A stretch of 64,000 nt of DNA from Stenotrophomonas sp. WZN-1 (GTDB taxonomy: Bacteria; Pseudomonadota; Gammaproteobacteria; Xanthomonadales; Xanthomonadaceae). Location of the stretch: contig NZ_CP021768.1 in NCBI RefSeq assembly GCF_002192255.1, forward strand, positions 186,001-250,000, written 5' to 3'. The notes below the pieces were generated by a model. It saw nothing but the letters and a program-made list of their open reading frames with translations, ran no database searches and had not been told where the DNA came from. Positions 17,544-27,103 of the stretch are shown here, in pieces. The translations under genes and the position numbers were made by a program. The stretch's first letter is position 1. Each line of letters opens with the position of its first letter.

Positions 17544-17958
17544 GACGGGGCCTGTTTAGTGTTGGTGATCAGTGGTGTGGTAGTAAGGTAGTACACCAAT
17601 TCTGGGCTTGCAAGGAAAATTTTCGGTTTCCTGCATTTGTTCAGTCTTCAGTCAGCTTTTGTCTGAAGCCCTTCCTGGCGCAGGAAGTACCAAGCAATCC
17701 CCGTGCCAACTTTTAATTGTTGATTTATAAGGGTTTTATGTTCACCGAAAAGTGTCCGGTGGGCGGACACCTGTCCATTCGATGTGCCGCGGACACTGTC
17801 CGGACGTCTTCAGCCGGCGCATGTGACGGATCAGGACCGCCCACGGAGCTGGGCTGGATGGTCATCCAGGCAAACACCCCCAGTGACTGGCGACCGATTC
17901 CTGCCGTTGCCTGCGCAGGCTAGGATCGGGGTTCACCTATGTGACCAAGGATCCGGAT
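17544..17958. other. Divergent intergenic region with inverted repeats
   Basis: This 415-base gap separates the repeat protein from the M16 protease. It has an AT-rich block (about 17580-17750, including TTTTAATTGTTGATTTATAA) likely to hold promoters. It then has two inverted-repeat sites: GTGTCCGGTGGGCGGACAC at 17752-17770 and GGACACTGTCCGGAC at 17791-17805, which share GTCC/GGAC half-sites and look like an operator. No gene is supported here. Confidence 0.5.
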
Positions 17959-20808
17959 ATGTCTCTCGCCCTTCGCCCGCGCGCTGCACTGCTGGCCGTC
18001 GCACTCAGCACCGCCCTGGGCACGCTTGCGCCTACCTCCGCGCTTGCCGCCAAGCCGGCGGCACCGGCCAAGGTCGATATCCCGTATGAGCAGTTCACCC
18101 TGCCCAACGGCCTGCGCGTGATCGTGCATACCGATCGCAAGGCGCCGATCGTCGCGGTCAACGTCTGGTACCACGTGGGCAGCAAGGACGAACCGGCCGG
18201 CCGTACCGGCTTTGCCCATCTGTTCGAGCACCTGATGTTCCAGGGCAGCGAAAACCACGACGGCGAATTCTTCGAACCGTTCAAGCAGGTCGGTGCCACC
18301 AACCAGAACGGCACCACCAATACCGACCGCACCAACTACTTCGAGAACGTGCCCACCACCGCGCTGGACATGGCGCTGTGGATGGAGTCGGACCGCATGG
18401 GCCATCTGGTCGGCGCGATCGACCAGGCGGCGCTGGACGAGCAGCGTGGCGTGGTGCAGAACGAGAAGCGCCAGGGCGAGAACCAGCCCTATGGCCAGGC
18501 CTGGGACCAGCTCAACAAGGCGCTGTATCCAGTTGGCCACCCGTACCACCACGGCGTGATCGGCTCGATGAACGATCTCAACGCGGCGTCGCTGGATGAC
18601 GTGAAGACCTGGTTCCGCACCTGGTACGGCCCGAACAATGCGGTGCTGGTGCTGGCCGGTGACATCGACGTCGCCACCGCCAAGGAAAAGGTCGGCAAGT
18701 ACTTCGGCAGCATTCCGGCCGGCCCGACCATGGCGCAGCCGGCCGTGAACGTGGCCAAGCGCAGCGCCGACACCCGCGAGACGATGACCGACAAGGTGCC
18801 GCAGGCGCGCATCTACCGCGCCTGGAACGTGCCGCAGGTCGGCACCACCGAGGTCGACCAGCTGCAGCTGTTCGCGCAGGTGCTGGGCGGCGCCAAGTCA
18901 TCGCGCCTGAGCCAGCGCCTGCAGCACCAGGACAAGCTGGTGGACAGCATCGCGTCGGGCCTGTCGACCTCGCAGCTGGGTTCGAACTTCGTGATCATGG
19001 CGACGGTGAAGCAGGGTCAGGACCCGGCCAAGGTCGAGAAGATCATCGACGAGGAACTGGACCGGCTGATCAAGCAGGGCCCGACCGCGGCCGAGCTGGA
19101 GCGCGCCAAGACCGGCGCCCGCGCCGGCTTCATCCGTGGCATCGAGCGCATCGGTGGCTTCGGCGGCAAGGCCGATGCGCTGGCCGAGTGCGCGGTGTTC
19201 ACCGGCGACCCGGGCTGCTTCCGCACCTCGCTGGCCAACATCGAGAAGGCCAGTGCCGCCGATCTGAGCCGCCTGGGCGCACAGTGGCTGGACAAGGGTA
19301 GCCACACCCTGGTGATCGCACCGGGTGAACGCGTGGCGCTGAAGGAAGACCCGAGCCAGGCGCCGAAGCCGTTCACCGTGCCGGCGGTGGACCCCAAGTA
19401 CAGCACCCTGCCGGAGCAGGTCGACCGCAAGGCCGGCGTGCCGCAGACCCGCGAGTTCCCGCAGCTGAAGTTCCCGGCGCTGCAGCGCGCCACGCTGAAG
19501 AACGGCACCCAGGTGATCCTGGCCGAGCGCCACGAGATTCCGGTGGTGCAGTTCAGCTACCAGTTCCCGGGCGGCTTCAGCGCCGACCAGGGCCGCAAGC
19601 CGGGCACCGCCAACTTCACCATGAGCCTGATGACCGAAGGCGCAGGCAAGCTCGGCTCGCTGGCCTTCGCCGATGCCGCTGATGCACTGGGCGCCAGCCT
19701 GGATGCCTCGGCCGGCCTGGATTCGATGAGCGTGGACCTGTCGGCACTGAAGGAAAACCTGGCACCGTCGCTGGCGCTGTACCGCGACCTGCTGCGCGAG
19801 CCGCGCTTCGAGCAGGGCGAGATCGACCGGGTCAAGGCGAGCTGGATCGCCGGCATCCAGCAGGAGAAGGTCAACCCGGGTGCGGTGGCAATGCGCGTGC
19901 TGCCGCCGCTGCTGTACGGCAAGGGCCACCCGTATGCGATTCCGTTCACCGGCAGCGGCGACGAGGCGGCGATCAGCGGCCTGACCCGTGAGGACCTGGT
20001 CGACTTCCACCACGACTGGCTGCGCCCGCAGAACGGCACCCTGATCGTGGTCGGTGACACCACGCTGGCCGAGATCGTGCCGCTGCTGGACAAGCAGCTG
20101 GGCGACTGGAAGGCGACCGGCGACGCGCCGCAGGTGAAGGCAGCCACCGATGTCGTGCTGCCGAAGGGCCCGCGCGTGTTCCTGATCGACCAGCCGGGCG
20201 CGGTGCAGGCCAACCTGTTCGCCGGCCAGGTGGTGGCGCCGTCCAGTGCCACCAGCTCGACCCGCTTTGACATCGCCAACGGCGTGATCGGCGGTGACTT
20301 CACCTCGCGCCTGAACATGAACCTGCGCGAGGACAAGCACTGGTCGTATGGTGCACGCAGCAGCGCGATCAACTCGGTGGGCCAGCGCCCGTGGATAGCC
20401 AGCGCACCGGTGCAGATCGACAAGACCGGGCCCGCGATGGCGGAAATGCGCAAGGAGATTGCCGCGTTCGCCGATGGCAGCAAGCCGGCCACCGCCGCCG
20501 AGGTCAACCGCATCCGCAACATCCAGACCCTCAGCCTGCCCGGTGCCTACGAGACCGCCAGTGCGGTGGCGTCGACCATCGGTTCGATCGTGCAGTTCAA
20601 GCGTCCGGATGACTACGTGCTGCGTCGCAAGGCCGAGATCGAGGCGATGACCCCGGCGCAGGTGCAGCAGGCGGCCGCCGAAATCAAGCCGCAGGCGCTG
20701 ACCTGGGTGGTGGTGGGTGACCTCAAGCAGACCGAAGCGGCCGTGCGCGCGCTGAACCTGGGCGAAGTGACGGTGATCGACGCCGAAGGCAATCCGGTCA
20801 AGAAGTAA
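17959..20808 (+). CDS. M16 (pitrilysin) zinc metallopeptidase, two-domain
   Basis: A 949-residue exported peptidase with a signal peptide (MSLALRPRAALLAVALSTAL...ALA). The N-terminal M16 domain has the inverted zinc motif HLFEH (His87, Glu90, His91) and a downstream Glu169 (VVQNEK). A second M16 module from about residue 510 (ATLKNGTQVILAERHEIPVVQ) lacks the HxxEH motif (NFTMSLM stands in its place), so it is structural, as is usual for this family. AAGGATCC precedes the ATG at 17959; an in-frame GTG at 17941 has no such support. It is expected to degrade peptides in the periplasm. Confidence 0.92.
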   Translation: MSLALRPRAALLAVALSTALGTLAPTSALAAKPAAPAKVDIPYEQFTLPNGLRVIVHTDRKAPIVAVNVWYHVGSKDEPAGRTGFAHLFEHLMFQGSENHDGEFFEPFKQVGATNQNGTTNTDRTNYFENVPTTALDMALWMESDRMGHLVGAIDQAALDEQRGVVQNEKRQGENQPYGQAWDQLNKALYPVGHPYHHGVIGSMNDLNAASLDDVKTWFRTWYGPNNAVLVLAGDIDVATAKEKVGKYFGSIPAGPTMAQPAVNVAKRSADTRETMTDKVPQARIYRAWNVPQVGTTEVDQLQLFAQVLGGAKSSRLSQRLQHQDKLVDSIASGLSTSQLGSNFVIMATVKQGQDPAKVEKIIDEELDRLIKQGPTAAELERAKTGARAGFIRGIERIGGFGGKADALAECAVFTGDPGCFRTSLANIEKASAADLSRLGAQWLDKGSHTLVIAPGERVALKEDPSQAPKPFTVPAVDPKYSTLPEQVDRKAGVPQTREFPQLKFPALQRATLKNGTQVILAERHEIPVVQFSYQFPGGFSADQGRKPGTANFTMSLMTEGAGKLGSLAFADAADALGASLDASAGLDSMSVDLSALKENLAPSLALYRDLLREPRFEQGEIDRVKASWIAGIQQEKVNPGAVAMRVLPPLLYGKGHPYAIPFTGSGDEAAISGLTREDLVDFHHDWLRPQNGTLIVVGDTTLAEIVPLLDKQLGDWKATGDAPQVKAATDVVLPKGPRVFLIDQPGAVQANLFAGQVVAPSSATSSTRFDIANGVIGGDFTSRLNMNLREDKHWSYGARSSAINSVGQRPWIASAPVQIDKTGPAMAEMRKEIAAFADGSKPATAAEVNRIRNIQTLSLPGAYETASAVASTIGSIVQFKRPDDYVLRRKAEIEAMTPAQVQQAAAEIKPQALTWVVVGDLKQTEAAVRALNLGEVTVIDAEGNPVKK

Positions 20809-20848
20809 GGTGATGTGCCTGCCCGCCCCGGCGAGCAGGCCGCCTGTG

Positions 20849-20929
20849 GTAGCGCCGGGCCATGCCCGGCGGTTTTTCGGCGGCCAGCGATGCCGCGCTG
20901 CGCGCTCGCCGGGCATGGCCCGGCGCTAC
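20849..20929. repeat. SMAG inverted pair
   Basis: Two SMAG hairpins face each other: GTAGCGCCGGGCCATGCCCG starting at 20849 and its inverted counterpart ending CTAC at 20929. Together they can fold into one long hairpin between the M16 gene and the DUF4156 gene. Confidence 0.85.
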
Positions 20930-21004
20930 CGCAGGTGGGGCCCGGCTACCCTCGATTCAGGCTGTTCAGGCAGAATCCCCCACATACCCTTCCAGGATCT
21001 GCCC

Positions 21005-21322
21005 ATGCGCGTTCTGCTGCTTTCCTCCCTGCTGCTCACCGTCACTGCCTGTACCTGGGTGCCGATCGAACCGGCCGGCAAGGCGACCCGCGTGCTGCCG
21101 GCAGGCCCGGTTCCGGCCGGCTGCATCACCAAGGGCGAGGTGGTGGTCACCGTGAAGAGCAAGGTCGGTTTCTACAACCGCAACCCGCTGCGCGTGCAGG
21201 AAGAGCTGGAAACCCTGGCCCGCAACGAGGCCCCGAGCGCCGGCGCCAACGCCGTACAGGCCGCCGCCGCTCCCGCCGATGGCAGCCAGCGCTTCGCCGC
21301 TTTCCAGTGCCCGCCGCGCTGA
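21005..21322 (+). CDS. DUF4156 lipoprotein
   Basis: A 105-residue small lipoprotein: signal MRVLLLSSLLLTVTAC with a lipobox Cys, then the DUF4156 pattern (TWVPIEPAGKATRVLPAG, VGFYNRNPLRVQEELETLARN, RFAAFQC) with two further Cys residues that could pair. AGGAT precedes the ATG at 21005. It is a short envelope protein of unknown role; relatives are common in gamma-proteobacteria. It stands alone between the M16 peptidase and oleA. Confidence 0.85.
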   Translation: MRVLLLSSLLLTVTACTWVPIEPAGKATRVLPAGPVPAGCITKGEVVVTVKSKVGFYNRNPLRVQEELETLARNEAPSAGANAVQAAAAPADGSQRFAAFQCPPR

Positions 21323-21425
21323 ACGCTTCACCATACGGCCAAGCCTGAATTCGTAAAGATGCGGTGAAGGCCCCGGGGGTTATAGAATAGCGCCCCCTTT
21401 TGCCTGAGCCTTGGCGCTAACCTCG

Positions 21426-22442
21426 ATGCTCTTCAAGAATGTCTCGATCGCCGGCCTGGCACACGTTGATGCGCCGCATACGCTGACGACCAAGGAAATC
21501 AACGAGCGGCTGCAGCCGACGTTGGATCGCCTCGGTATCCGCACCGACGTGCTCGGCGATATCGCCGGCATCCATGCCCGCCGCCTGTGGGACAACGGTG
21601 TACTGGCGTCCGATGCCGCCACCATGGCCGGCCGCAAGGCGCTGGAAGACGCAGGCATCGATGCGACGCAGGTCGGCCTGCTGGTCAATACCTCGGTCAG
21701 CCGCGACTACCTGGAGCCGTCCACGGCCTCGATCGTGTCGGGCAACCTCGGCGTCAGCGACGAGTGCATGACCTTCGACGTCGCCAATGCCTGCCTGGCC
21801 TTCATCAACGGCATGGATATCGCGGCGCGCATGATCGAGCGCGGCGACATCGACTACGCGCTGGTGGTGGATGGCGAGACCGCCAACCTGGTGTACGAGA
21901 AGACCCTGGAGCGCATGACCGCCCCGGACGTCACCGCTGACGACTTCCGCAACGAGCTGGCCGCCCTGACCACCGGTTCGGGCGCCGCCGCGATGGTGAT
22001 GGCGCGCTCGGAACTGGTGCCGGATGCGCCGCGCTACAAGGGTGGCGTGACCCGCTCGGCCACCGAGTGGAACCAGCTGTGCCTGGGCAACCTGGACCGC
22101 ATGGTCACCGATACCCGGCTGCTGCTGATCGAAGGCATCAAGCTGGCCCAGAAGACCTTCACAGCCGCCAAGATCGCCTTGGGCTGGGCCGTGGAAGAGC
22201 TGGACCAGTTCGTGATCCACCAGGTCAGCCAGCCGCACACCGCTGCGTTCATCAAGAACTTCGGCATCGACCCGAAGAAGGTCATGACCATCTTCGGCGA
22301 GCACGGCAACATCGGCCCGGCCTCGGTGCCGATCGTGCTTAGCAAGCTCAAGCAGCTGGGCAAGCTGAAGAAGGGCGATCGCATCGCGCTGCTCGGCATC
22401 GGCTCGGGCCTGAACTGCTCGATGGCTGAAGTGGTCTGGTAA
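21426..22442 (+). CDS. oleA: OleA, fatty acyl-CoA condensing thiolase
   Basis: A 338-residue thiolase-superfamily enzyme that joins two fatty acyl-CoAs head to head to give a beta-keto acid, the first step of long-chain olefin synthesis. The catalytic Cys is Cys123 (VANACLAF), equivalent to Cys143 in the tagged Xanthomonas numbering. VIHQVSQPHTAAF carries the active-site His and GEHGNIGPASVP the Asn. The sequence follows X. campestris OleA almost residue for residue. The start is at MLFKNVSIAGL. A TATAGAAT-like box about 40 bases upstream (near 21380) may be its promoter. A terminator separates it from oleB. Confidence 0.97.
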   Translation: MLFKNVSIAGLAHVDAPHTLTTKEINERLQPTLDRLGIRTDVLGDIAGIHARRLWDNGVLASDAATMAGRKALEDAGIDATQVGLLVNTSVSRDYLEPSTASIVSGNLGVSDECMTFDVANACLAFINGMDIAARMIERGDIDYALVVDGETANLVYEKTLERMTAPDVTADDFRNELAALTTGSGAAAMVMARSELVPDAPRYKGGVTRSATEWNQLCLGNLDRMVTDTRLLLIEGIKLAQKTFTAAKIALGWAVEELDQFVIHQVSQPHTAAFIKNFGIDPKKVMTIFGEHGNIGPASVPIVLSKLKQLGKLKKGDRIALLGIGSGLNCSMAEVVW

Positions 22443-22519
22443 AAAAGTCACCGCTGACCTGCTGTGTGATTGCCTGGCCAATCGCTCGCGGCGGACAGCG
22501 ATGATTTTTCCAAGTGTCC

Positions 22520-22545
22520 AAGGGCCGGTTCTACCGGCCCTTTCT
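22520..22545 (+). terminator. Terminator between oleA and oleB
   Basis: AGGGCCGG-TTCTA-CCGGCCCT is followed by TTTCT, an intrinsic terminator or attenuator 15 bases before the oleB start. It may uncouple oleA levels from the later genes. Confidence 0.65.
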
Positions 22546-22559
22546 ACAGGTGCGATCCG

Positions 22560-23450
22560 ATGTCCCAGCTTCCCGGTTACCCCGCCCACCCGCAGCGCTT
22601 CGAAGTGCGCCCGGGCCTGTCGATGAACTATCTCGACGAAGGCCCGCGCGACGGCGAAGTGGTGGTGATGGTGCACGGCAACCCGTCGTGGAGCTATTAC
22701 TGGCGCACGTTGGTGGCCGGCCTGTCGGACACGTACCGCTGCATCGTGCCGGACCACATCGGCATGGGCCTGTCGGACAAGCCCGATGACAGCCGCTACG
22801 AGTACACGCTGCAGTCGCGCGTGGACGATCTCGACGCGCTGCTGAAGCACCTGGGCATCACCGGTCCGGTGACCCTGGCCGTGCACGACTGGGGCGGCAT
22901 GATCGGCTTCGGCTGGGCGCTGTCGCACCACGACCAGGTGAAGCGCCTGGTGGTGCTCAACACCGCCGCGTTCCCGATGCCGGCGGCGAAGAAAATGCCG
23001 TGGCAGATCGCGCTGGGCCGCCACTGGAAGATCGGCGAGTGGATCATCCGCACCTTCAACGCGTTCTCGTCCGGCGCCTCGTGGCTGGGCGTGGAGCGGA
23101 AGATGCCGGCCGACGTGCGCCGCGCCTACGTGTCGCCGTACAACAGCTACGCCAACCGCATCAGCACCATCCGTTTCATGCAGGACATCCCGCTGTCGCC
23201 GGCCGACAAGGCGTGGTCGCTGCTGGAGCGTGCCGGCAAGGCGCTGCCGTCGTTCGCCGACCGCCCCGCCTTCCTCGGCTGGGGCCTGCGCGACTTCGTG
23301 TTCGACCACCACTTCCTGAAGGGTTTCCAGGCCGCGCTGCCGCAGGCCCAGGTGCATGCCTTCGAGGACGCCGGGCATTACGTGCTGGAAGACAAGCACG
23401 AAGTGCTTGTGCCGGAAATCCGCGCGTTCCTGGACAAGAACCCGATCTGA
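22560..23450 (+). CDS. oleB: OleB, beta-lactone decarboxylase
   Basis: A 296-residue alpha/beta hydrolase of the haloalkane-dehalogenase type that removes CO2 from the beta-lactone made by OleC to yield the cis-olefin. It shows the HGNPSWSYYW oxyanion segment, nucleophile Asp110 in VHDWGGMIG and the catalytic His in DAGHYVLED. The start at 22560 (MSQLPGYPAHP) is typical of OleB. It follows oleA and precedes oleC, with an opposite-strand cysteine-cluster gene in between. Confidence 0.95.
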   Translation: MSQLPGYPAHPQRFEVRPGLSMNYLDEGPRDGEVVVMVHGNPSWSYYWRTLVAGLSDTYRCIVPDHIGMGLSDKPDDSRYEYTLQSRVDDLDALLKHLGITGPVTLAVHDWGGMIGFGWALSHHDQVKRLVVLNTAAFPMPAAKKMPWQIALGRHWKIGEWIIRTFNAFSSGASWLGVERKMPADVRRAYVSPYNSYANRISTIRFMQDIPLSPADKAWSLLERAGKALPSFADRPAFLGWGLRDFVFDHHFLKGFQAALPQAQVHAFEDAGHYVLEDKHEVLVPEIRAFLDKNPI

Positions 23451-23455
23451 GGGGC

Positions 23456-23562
23456 GTGCCGACCAACGGTCGGCACCCACAGGGGGAAGGAATGGGTGGG
23501 TGCCGACCGTTGGTCGGCACGCCGGAAGGTTCATGAGGTTGCCGGCCAGCGGCCGGCACTAC
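23456..23562. repeat. Three SMAG-like hairpins
   Basis: Two inverted GTGCCGACC/GGTCGGCAC palindromes (23456-23476 and 23500-23520) are followed by GCCGGCCAGCGGCCGGCACT starting at 23541. They fill the convergent gap between oleB and the zinc-cluster gene and could act as a bidirectional terminator. Confidence 0.8.
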
Positions 23563-23564
23563 CC

Positions 23565-23990
23565 CTACGCCGCGACCGGCGCCTGCGGCGACGGACTGTT
23601 GCCGTTGTCGTCCGGATGATCGTCGTCATTGTCTGCGTCTTCGCGCCAGCGCCAGTCGGCCAGGGTCAGCGGGTCCAGGCCATAGGCGATGCGCGCCTTG
23701 TCGCACTGCGGGCTGGCCTTGCCGTACTCCCACGATGCATCCACCTCACGGCACACGCTGGGCCGGTTGGGGTGGATGGTGCAACGTGAGTACACACCGA
23801 TCTGCGCATCCAGCGCCACGCAGCGCACCGGCTTGGAATGGGTGCCGCGCATGCACAGGCGGTGCGGGTCCAGCACCTCGGTCAGCTGGTGCGGCACGCC
23901 GCCGGGGGTGACCTCGTCTGATTCCATCCAATGGAAGGCCACGCGGTACTGGGTGCAGCAGGCGCCGCAGGTCATGCAGGGATGTTGCAT
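23565..23990 (-). CDS. YkgJ-family cysteine-cluster protein
   Basis: A 141-residue protein with the N-terminal CxxCGxCC cluster (CMTCGACCTQYR) and further Cys residues (RLCMRG, PVRCVAL, SRCTIHPNRPSVCREVD) of the YkgJ/UPF0153 family, predicted to bind zinc or an iron-sulfur cluster. The tail is acidic (EDADNDDDHPDDN). The start at 23990 (MQHPCMTCG) is chosen because the metal motif sits at the N-terminus in relatives. It lies on the opposite strand inside the ole cluster. A role in olefin synthesis is not indicated by sequence. Function unknown. Confidence 0.85.
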   Translation of the reverse strand: MQHPCMTCGACCTQYRVAFHWMESDEVTPGGVPHQLTEVLDPHRLCMRGTHSKPVRCVALDAQIGVYSRCTIHPNRPSVCREVDASWEYGKASPQCDKARIAYGLDPLTLADWRWREDADNDDDHPDDNGNSPSPQAPVAA

Positions 23991-24094
23991 GGGCAAGCCG
24001 CCTCGGGCGGCAGTCGGAATCGGGAACGAGGGTGCGGATTTTCCACGAAGTGGGCCGCCGCGCAAGAAATTCCGTAAGCGGCGACAATGAACGG

Positions 24095-25753
24095 ATGAAC
24101 CGACCCTGCAATATTGCCGCGCGCCTGCCTGAACTGGCGCGTGAACGCCCTGACCAGATCGCCATCCGCTGCCCGGGCCGCCGTGGCGCCGGCAACGGCA
24201 TGGCCGCCTACGACGTAACCCTGGATTACCGCCAGCTGGACGCCCGCAGCGACGCCATGGCCGCCGGCCTGGCCGGCTACGGGATTGGCCGCGGGGTGCG
24301 CACGGTGGTGATGGTGCGCCCGTCGCCGGAGTTCTTCCTGTTGATGTTTGCCCTGTTCAAGCTGGGCGCGGTGCCGGTGCTGGTCGATCCGGGCATCGAC
24401 AAACGCGCACTGAAGCAGTGCCTGGACGAGGCGCAGCCGGAGGCCTTCATCGGCATCCCTCTGGCGCATGTGGCGCGGTTGGTGCTGCGCTGGGCGCCCT
24501 CGGCGACCCGCCTGGTCACCGTCGGCCGCCGCCTCGGCTGGGGCGGGACCAGCCTGGCTGCGCTGGAGCGCGCCGGCGCCAACGGTGGGCCGATGCTGGC
24601 CGCCACGGATGGCGAGGACATGGCCGCGATCCTGTTCACCAGCGGCTCCACCGGCGTGCCCAAGGGCGTGGTCTACCGCCACCGCCACTTCGTCGGCCAG
24701 ATCCAGCTGCTGGGCAGCGCCTTCGGCATGGAAGCGGGCGGGGTGGACCTGCCGACCTTCCCGCCGTTTGCCTTGTTCGACCCGGCGCTGGGCCTGACCT
24801 CGGTGATCCCGGACATGGACCCGACGCGGCCGGCGCAGGCCGACCCGGCACGCCTGCACGATGCCATCCAGCGCTTCGGCGTGACCCAGCTGTTCGGCTC
24901 GCCCGCATTGATGCGGGTGCTGGCCCGGCACGGCCGGCCGCTGCCGACGGTGACCCGGGTGACCTCGGCCGGTGCGCCGGTGCCGCCGGACGTGGTCGCC
25001 ACCATCCGCAGCCTGCTGCCCGCCGATGCGCAGTTCTGGACCCCATACGGCGCAACCGAGTGCCTGCCGGTGGCGGTGGTGGAGGGACGCGAGCTGGAGC
25101 GTACCCGCGCGGCCACCGAGGCCGGCGCCGGCACCTGCGTGGGCAACGTGGTGGAGCCGAACGAGGTGCGCATCATCGCCATCGATGACGCACCGTTGGC
25201 CGACTGGTCGCAGGCCCGTGTGCTGGCTACCGGCGAGGTGGGCGAGATCACCGTGGCCGGGCCGACCGCTACCGACAGTTACTTCAACCGCCCGCAGGCC
25301 ACCGCCGCCGCGAAGATCCGCGAGACGCTGGCCGATGGCAGCGCCCGCATCGTCCATCGCATGGGTGACGTGGGTTACTTCGATGCGCAGGGCCGCCTGT
25401 GGTTCTGCGGTCGCAAGACCCATCGCGTGGAAACCGCACAGGGGCCGCTGTACACCGAACAGGTCGAGCCGGTGTTCAACACCGTGCCCGGCGTGGCGCG
25501 CACGGCACTGGTTGGCGTTGGTCCGGCGGGTGCGCAGGTGCCGGTGCTGTGCGTGGAACTGCAGCGGGGCCAGAGCGACAGCCCGGCGTTGCGCGAGGCG
25601 CTGCGCGCCCAGGCCACCCTGCGATTGCCCGAGGCGAACCTGCAGCACGTACTGATGCATCCCGCGTTCCCCGTCGATATCCGTCACAACGCCAAGATCG
25701 GCCGCGAGAAGCTCGCCGTCTGGGCCAGCGCCGAACTGGAGAAGCGCGCATGA
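24095..25753 (+). CDS. oleC: OleC, beta-lactone synthetase
   Basis: A 552-residue member of the AMP-binding superfamily that activates the beta-hydroxy acid from OleD and closes it to a beta-lactone. The ATP motif is [24 protein letters not shown] and [19 protein letters not shown] are the adenylation signatures, and the C-terminal Lys lies in [11 protein letters not shown]. It is nearly identical to my recollection of S. maltophilia OleC. The start at 24095 ([13 protein letters not shown]) matches that protein. A GACAAT hexamer sits six bases upstream. The stop overlaps the oleD start (ATGA). Confidence 0.97.
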   Translation: MNRPCNIAARLPELARERPDQIAIRCPGRRGAGNGMAAYDVTLDYRQLDARSDAMAAGLAGYGIGRGVRTVVMVRPSPEFFLLMFALFKLGAVPVLVDPGIDKRALKQCLDEAQPEAFIGIPLAHVARLVLRWAPSATRLVTVGRRLGWGGTSLAALERAGANGGPMLAATDGEDMAAILFTSGSTGVPKGVVYRHRHFVGQIQLLGSAFGMEAGGVDLPTFPPFALFDPALGLTSVIPDMDPTRPAQADPARLHDAIQRFGVTQLFGSPALMRVLARHGRPLPTVTRVTSAGAPVPPDVVATIRSLLPADAQFWTPYGATECLPVAVVEGRELERTRAATEAGAGTCVGNVVEPNEVRIIAIDDAPLADWSQARVLATGEVGEITVAGPTATDSYFNRPQATAAAKIRETLADGSARIVHRMGDVGYFDAQGRLWFCGRKTHRVETAQGPLYTEQVEPVFNTVPGVARTALVGVGPAGAQVPVLCVELQRGQSDSPALREALRAQATLRLPEANLQHVLMHPAFPVDIRHNAKIGREKLAVWASAELEKRA

Positions 25754-26742
25754 AGATCCTGGTCACCGGTGGTGGTGGTTTCCTTGGCCAGGCGCTGTGC
25801 CGCGGGCTGGTCGAACGTGGCCACCAGGTGCTGGCGTTCAACCGCAGCCACTACCCGGAACTGCAGGCGATGGGGGTGGGCCAGATCCGCGGCGATCTGG
25901 CCGATGCGCAGGCGGTGCTGCATGCGGTGGCCGGCGTCGATGCGGTGTTCCACAACGGCGCCAAGGCCGGCGCCTGGGGCAGCTATGACAGCTACCACCA
26001 GGCCAACGTGGTCGGCACCGACAACGTCATCGCCGCCTGCCGCGCGCACGGCATCAACCGCCTGGTCTACACCTCAACGCCCAGCGTGACCCACCGCGCC
26101 ACGCATCCGGTGGAAGGCCTGGGGGCTGACGAGGTGCCATACGGCGAGGACTTCCAGGCACCTTATGCGGCGACCAAGGCAATCGCCGAACAGCGCGTGC
26201 TGGCCGCCAACGATGCGTCGCTGGCGACGGTGGCACTGCGCCCGCGCCTGATCTGGGGCCCGGGTGACCAGCAACTGGTGCCGCGCCTGGCAGAACGTGC
26301 GCGGCAGGGCCGCCTGCGGCTGGTCGGCGACGGCAACAACAAGGTCGACACCACCTATATCGACAACGCCGCGCTGGCGCATTTCCTCGCTTTCGAAGCG
26401 TTGGCACCGGGCGCTGCGTGTGCGGGGAAGGCCTACTTCATCTCCAACGGCGAGCCGCTGCCGATGCGCGAGCTGGTCAACAAGTTGCTGGCCGCGGTTG
26501 GCGCGCCGACGGTGGACAAGGCGATCAGCTTCAAGACCGCCTATCGCATCGGCGCGGCCTGCGAACGTCTGTGGCCGCTGCTGCGCCTGCGCGGCGAGCC
26601 GCCGTTGACCCGCTTCCTGGCCGAGCAGCTGTGCACGCCGCACTGGTACAGCATGGAACCGGCCCGCCGTGATTTCGGCTATGTGCCGCAGGTCAGCATC
26701 GAAGAAGGGCTGCGCAGGCTGAAGGCTTCATCTGCTGCATAG
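25750..26742 (+). CDS. oleD: OleD, 2-alkyl-3-ketoalkanoate reductase
   Basis: A 330-residue short-chain dehydrogenase (extended type, 3-beta-HSD/NAD epimerase like) that reduces the OleA beta-keto acid with NADPH. The Rossmann motif is [12 protein letters not shown]; the YxxxK pair is in [19 protein letters not shown] carries the catalytic Ser/Thr region. It is translationally coupled to oleC by a 4-base overlap and closes the ole cluster. OleB, OleC and OleD are known to form a complex in Xanthomonas. Confidence 0.96.
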   Translation: MKILVTGGGGFLGQALCRGLVERGHQVLAFNRSHYPELQAMGVGQIRGDLADAQAVLHAVAGVDAVFHNGAKAGAWGSYDSYHQANVVGTDNVIAACRAHGINRLVYTSTPSVTHRATHPVEGLGADEVPYGEDFQAPYAATKAIAEQRVLAANDASLATVALRPRLIWGPGDQQLVPRLAERARQGRLRLVGDGNNKVDTTYIDNAALAHFLAFEALAPGAACAGKAYFISNGEPLPMRELVNKLLAAVGAPTVDKAISFKTAYRIGAACERLWPLLRLRGEPPLTRFLAEQLCTPHWYSMEPARRDFGYVPQVSIEEGLRRLKASSAA

Positions 26743-26823
26743 ATCGCCATCACTGGTTGCACACCGCGGGAACGGGAGGATGGACCCACGCCATCCAAGG
26801 CTCGACCACCCGCGAGGAGCGCC

Positions 26824-26979
26824 ATGCTGCACTACGCCATCATCTTCTTTGTCATCGCCATCATCGCCGCCGTTCTGGGTTTTTCCGGCATCGCCGGCGC
26901 CGCAACGAACATCGCCTGGATCCTGTTCGTGGTGTTCCTGATCCTTGCGGTGATCTCGATGTTCCGAAAGCGCGGCTAG
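26824..26979 (+). CDS. DUF1328 small membrane protein
   Basis: A 51-residue protein made of two transmembrane helices ([20 protein letters not shown] and [19 protein letters not shown]) with a short basic end (RKRG). This is the DUF1328/UPF0391 (YtjA) family. GAGGAGC lies just before the ATG. It is short and therefore easily missed. Function unknown; relatives are often stress-induced. Confidence 0.88.
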   Translation: MLHYAIIFFVIAIIAAVLGFSGIAGAATNIAWILFVVFLILAVISMFRKRG

Positions 26980-26990
26980 ACGACCGCAGG

Positions 26991-27081
26991 GTAGTGCCGG
27001 CCGCTGGCCGGCACTGTTCTTTCCGGCGGGTGCCGACCGTTGGTCGGCACGCCCCTTTTGTAGCGTCGAGCGTGGCTCGAC
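26991..27081. repeat. Three SMAG hairpins
   Basis: GTAGTGCCGGCCGCTGGCCG starting at 26991, the GTGCCGACC/GGTCGGCAC palindrome at 27030-27050 and GTAGCGTCGAGCGTGGCTCG starting at 27060 lie in a row between the convergent DUF1328 and ddl genes. They represent three sequence subtypes. Confidence 0.85.
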
Positions 27082-27103
27082 TCTGCAGAGACAGCGAGCG
27101 CCG

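Noticed and set aside
17717..17923. 68-codon frame in the gap before the M16 gene
   Set aside because: No Shine-Dalgarno, odd composition, and it runs through operator-like inverted repeats.
18898..20916. 672-codon minus-strand frame opposite the M16 peptidase
   Set aside because: Antisense shadow of the protease codons.
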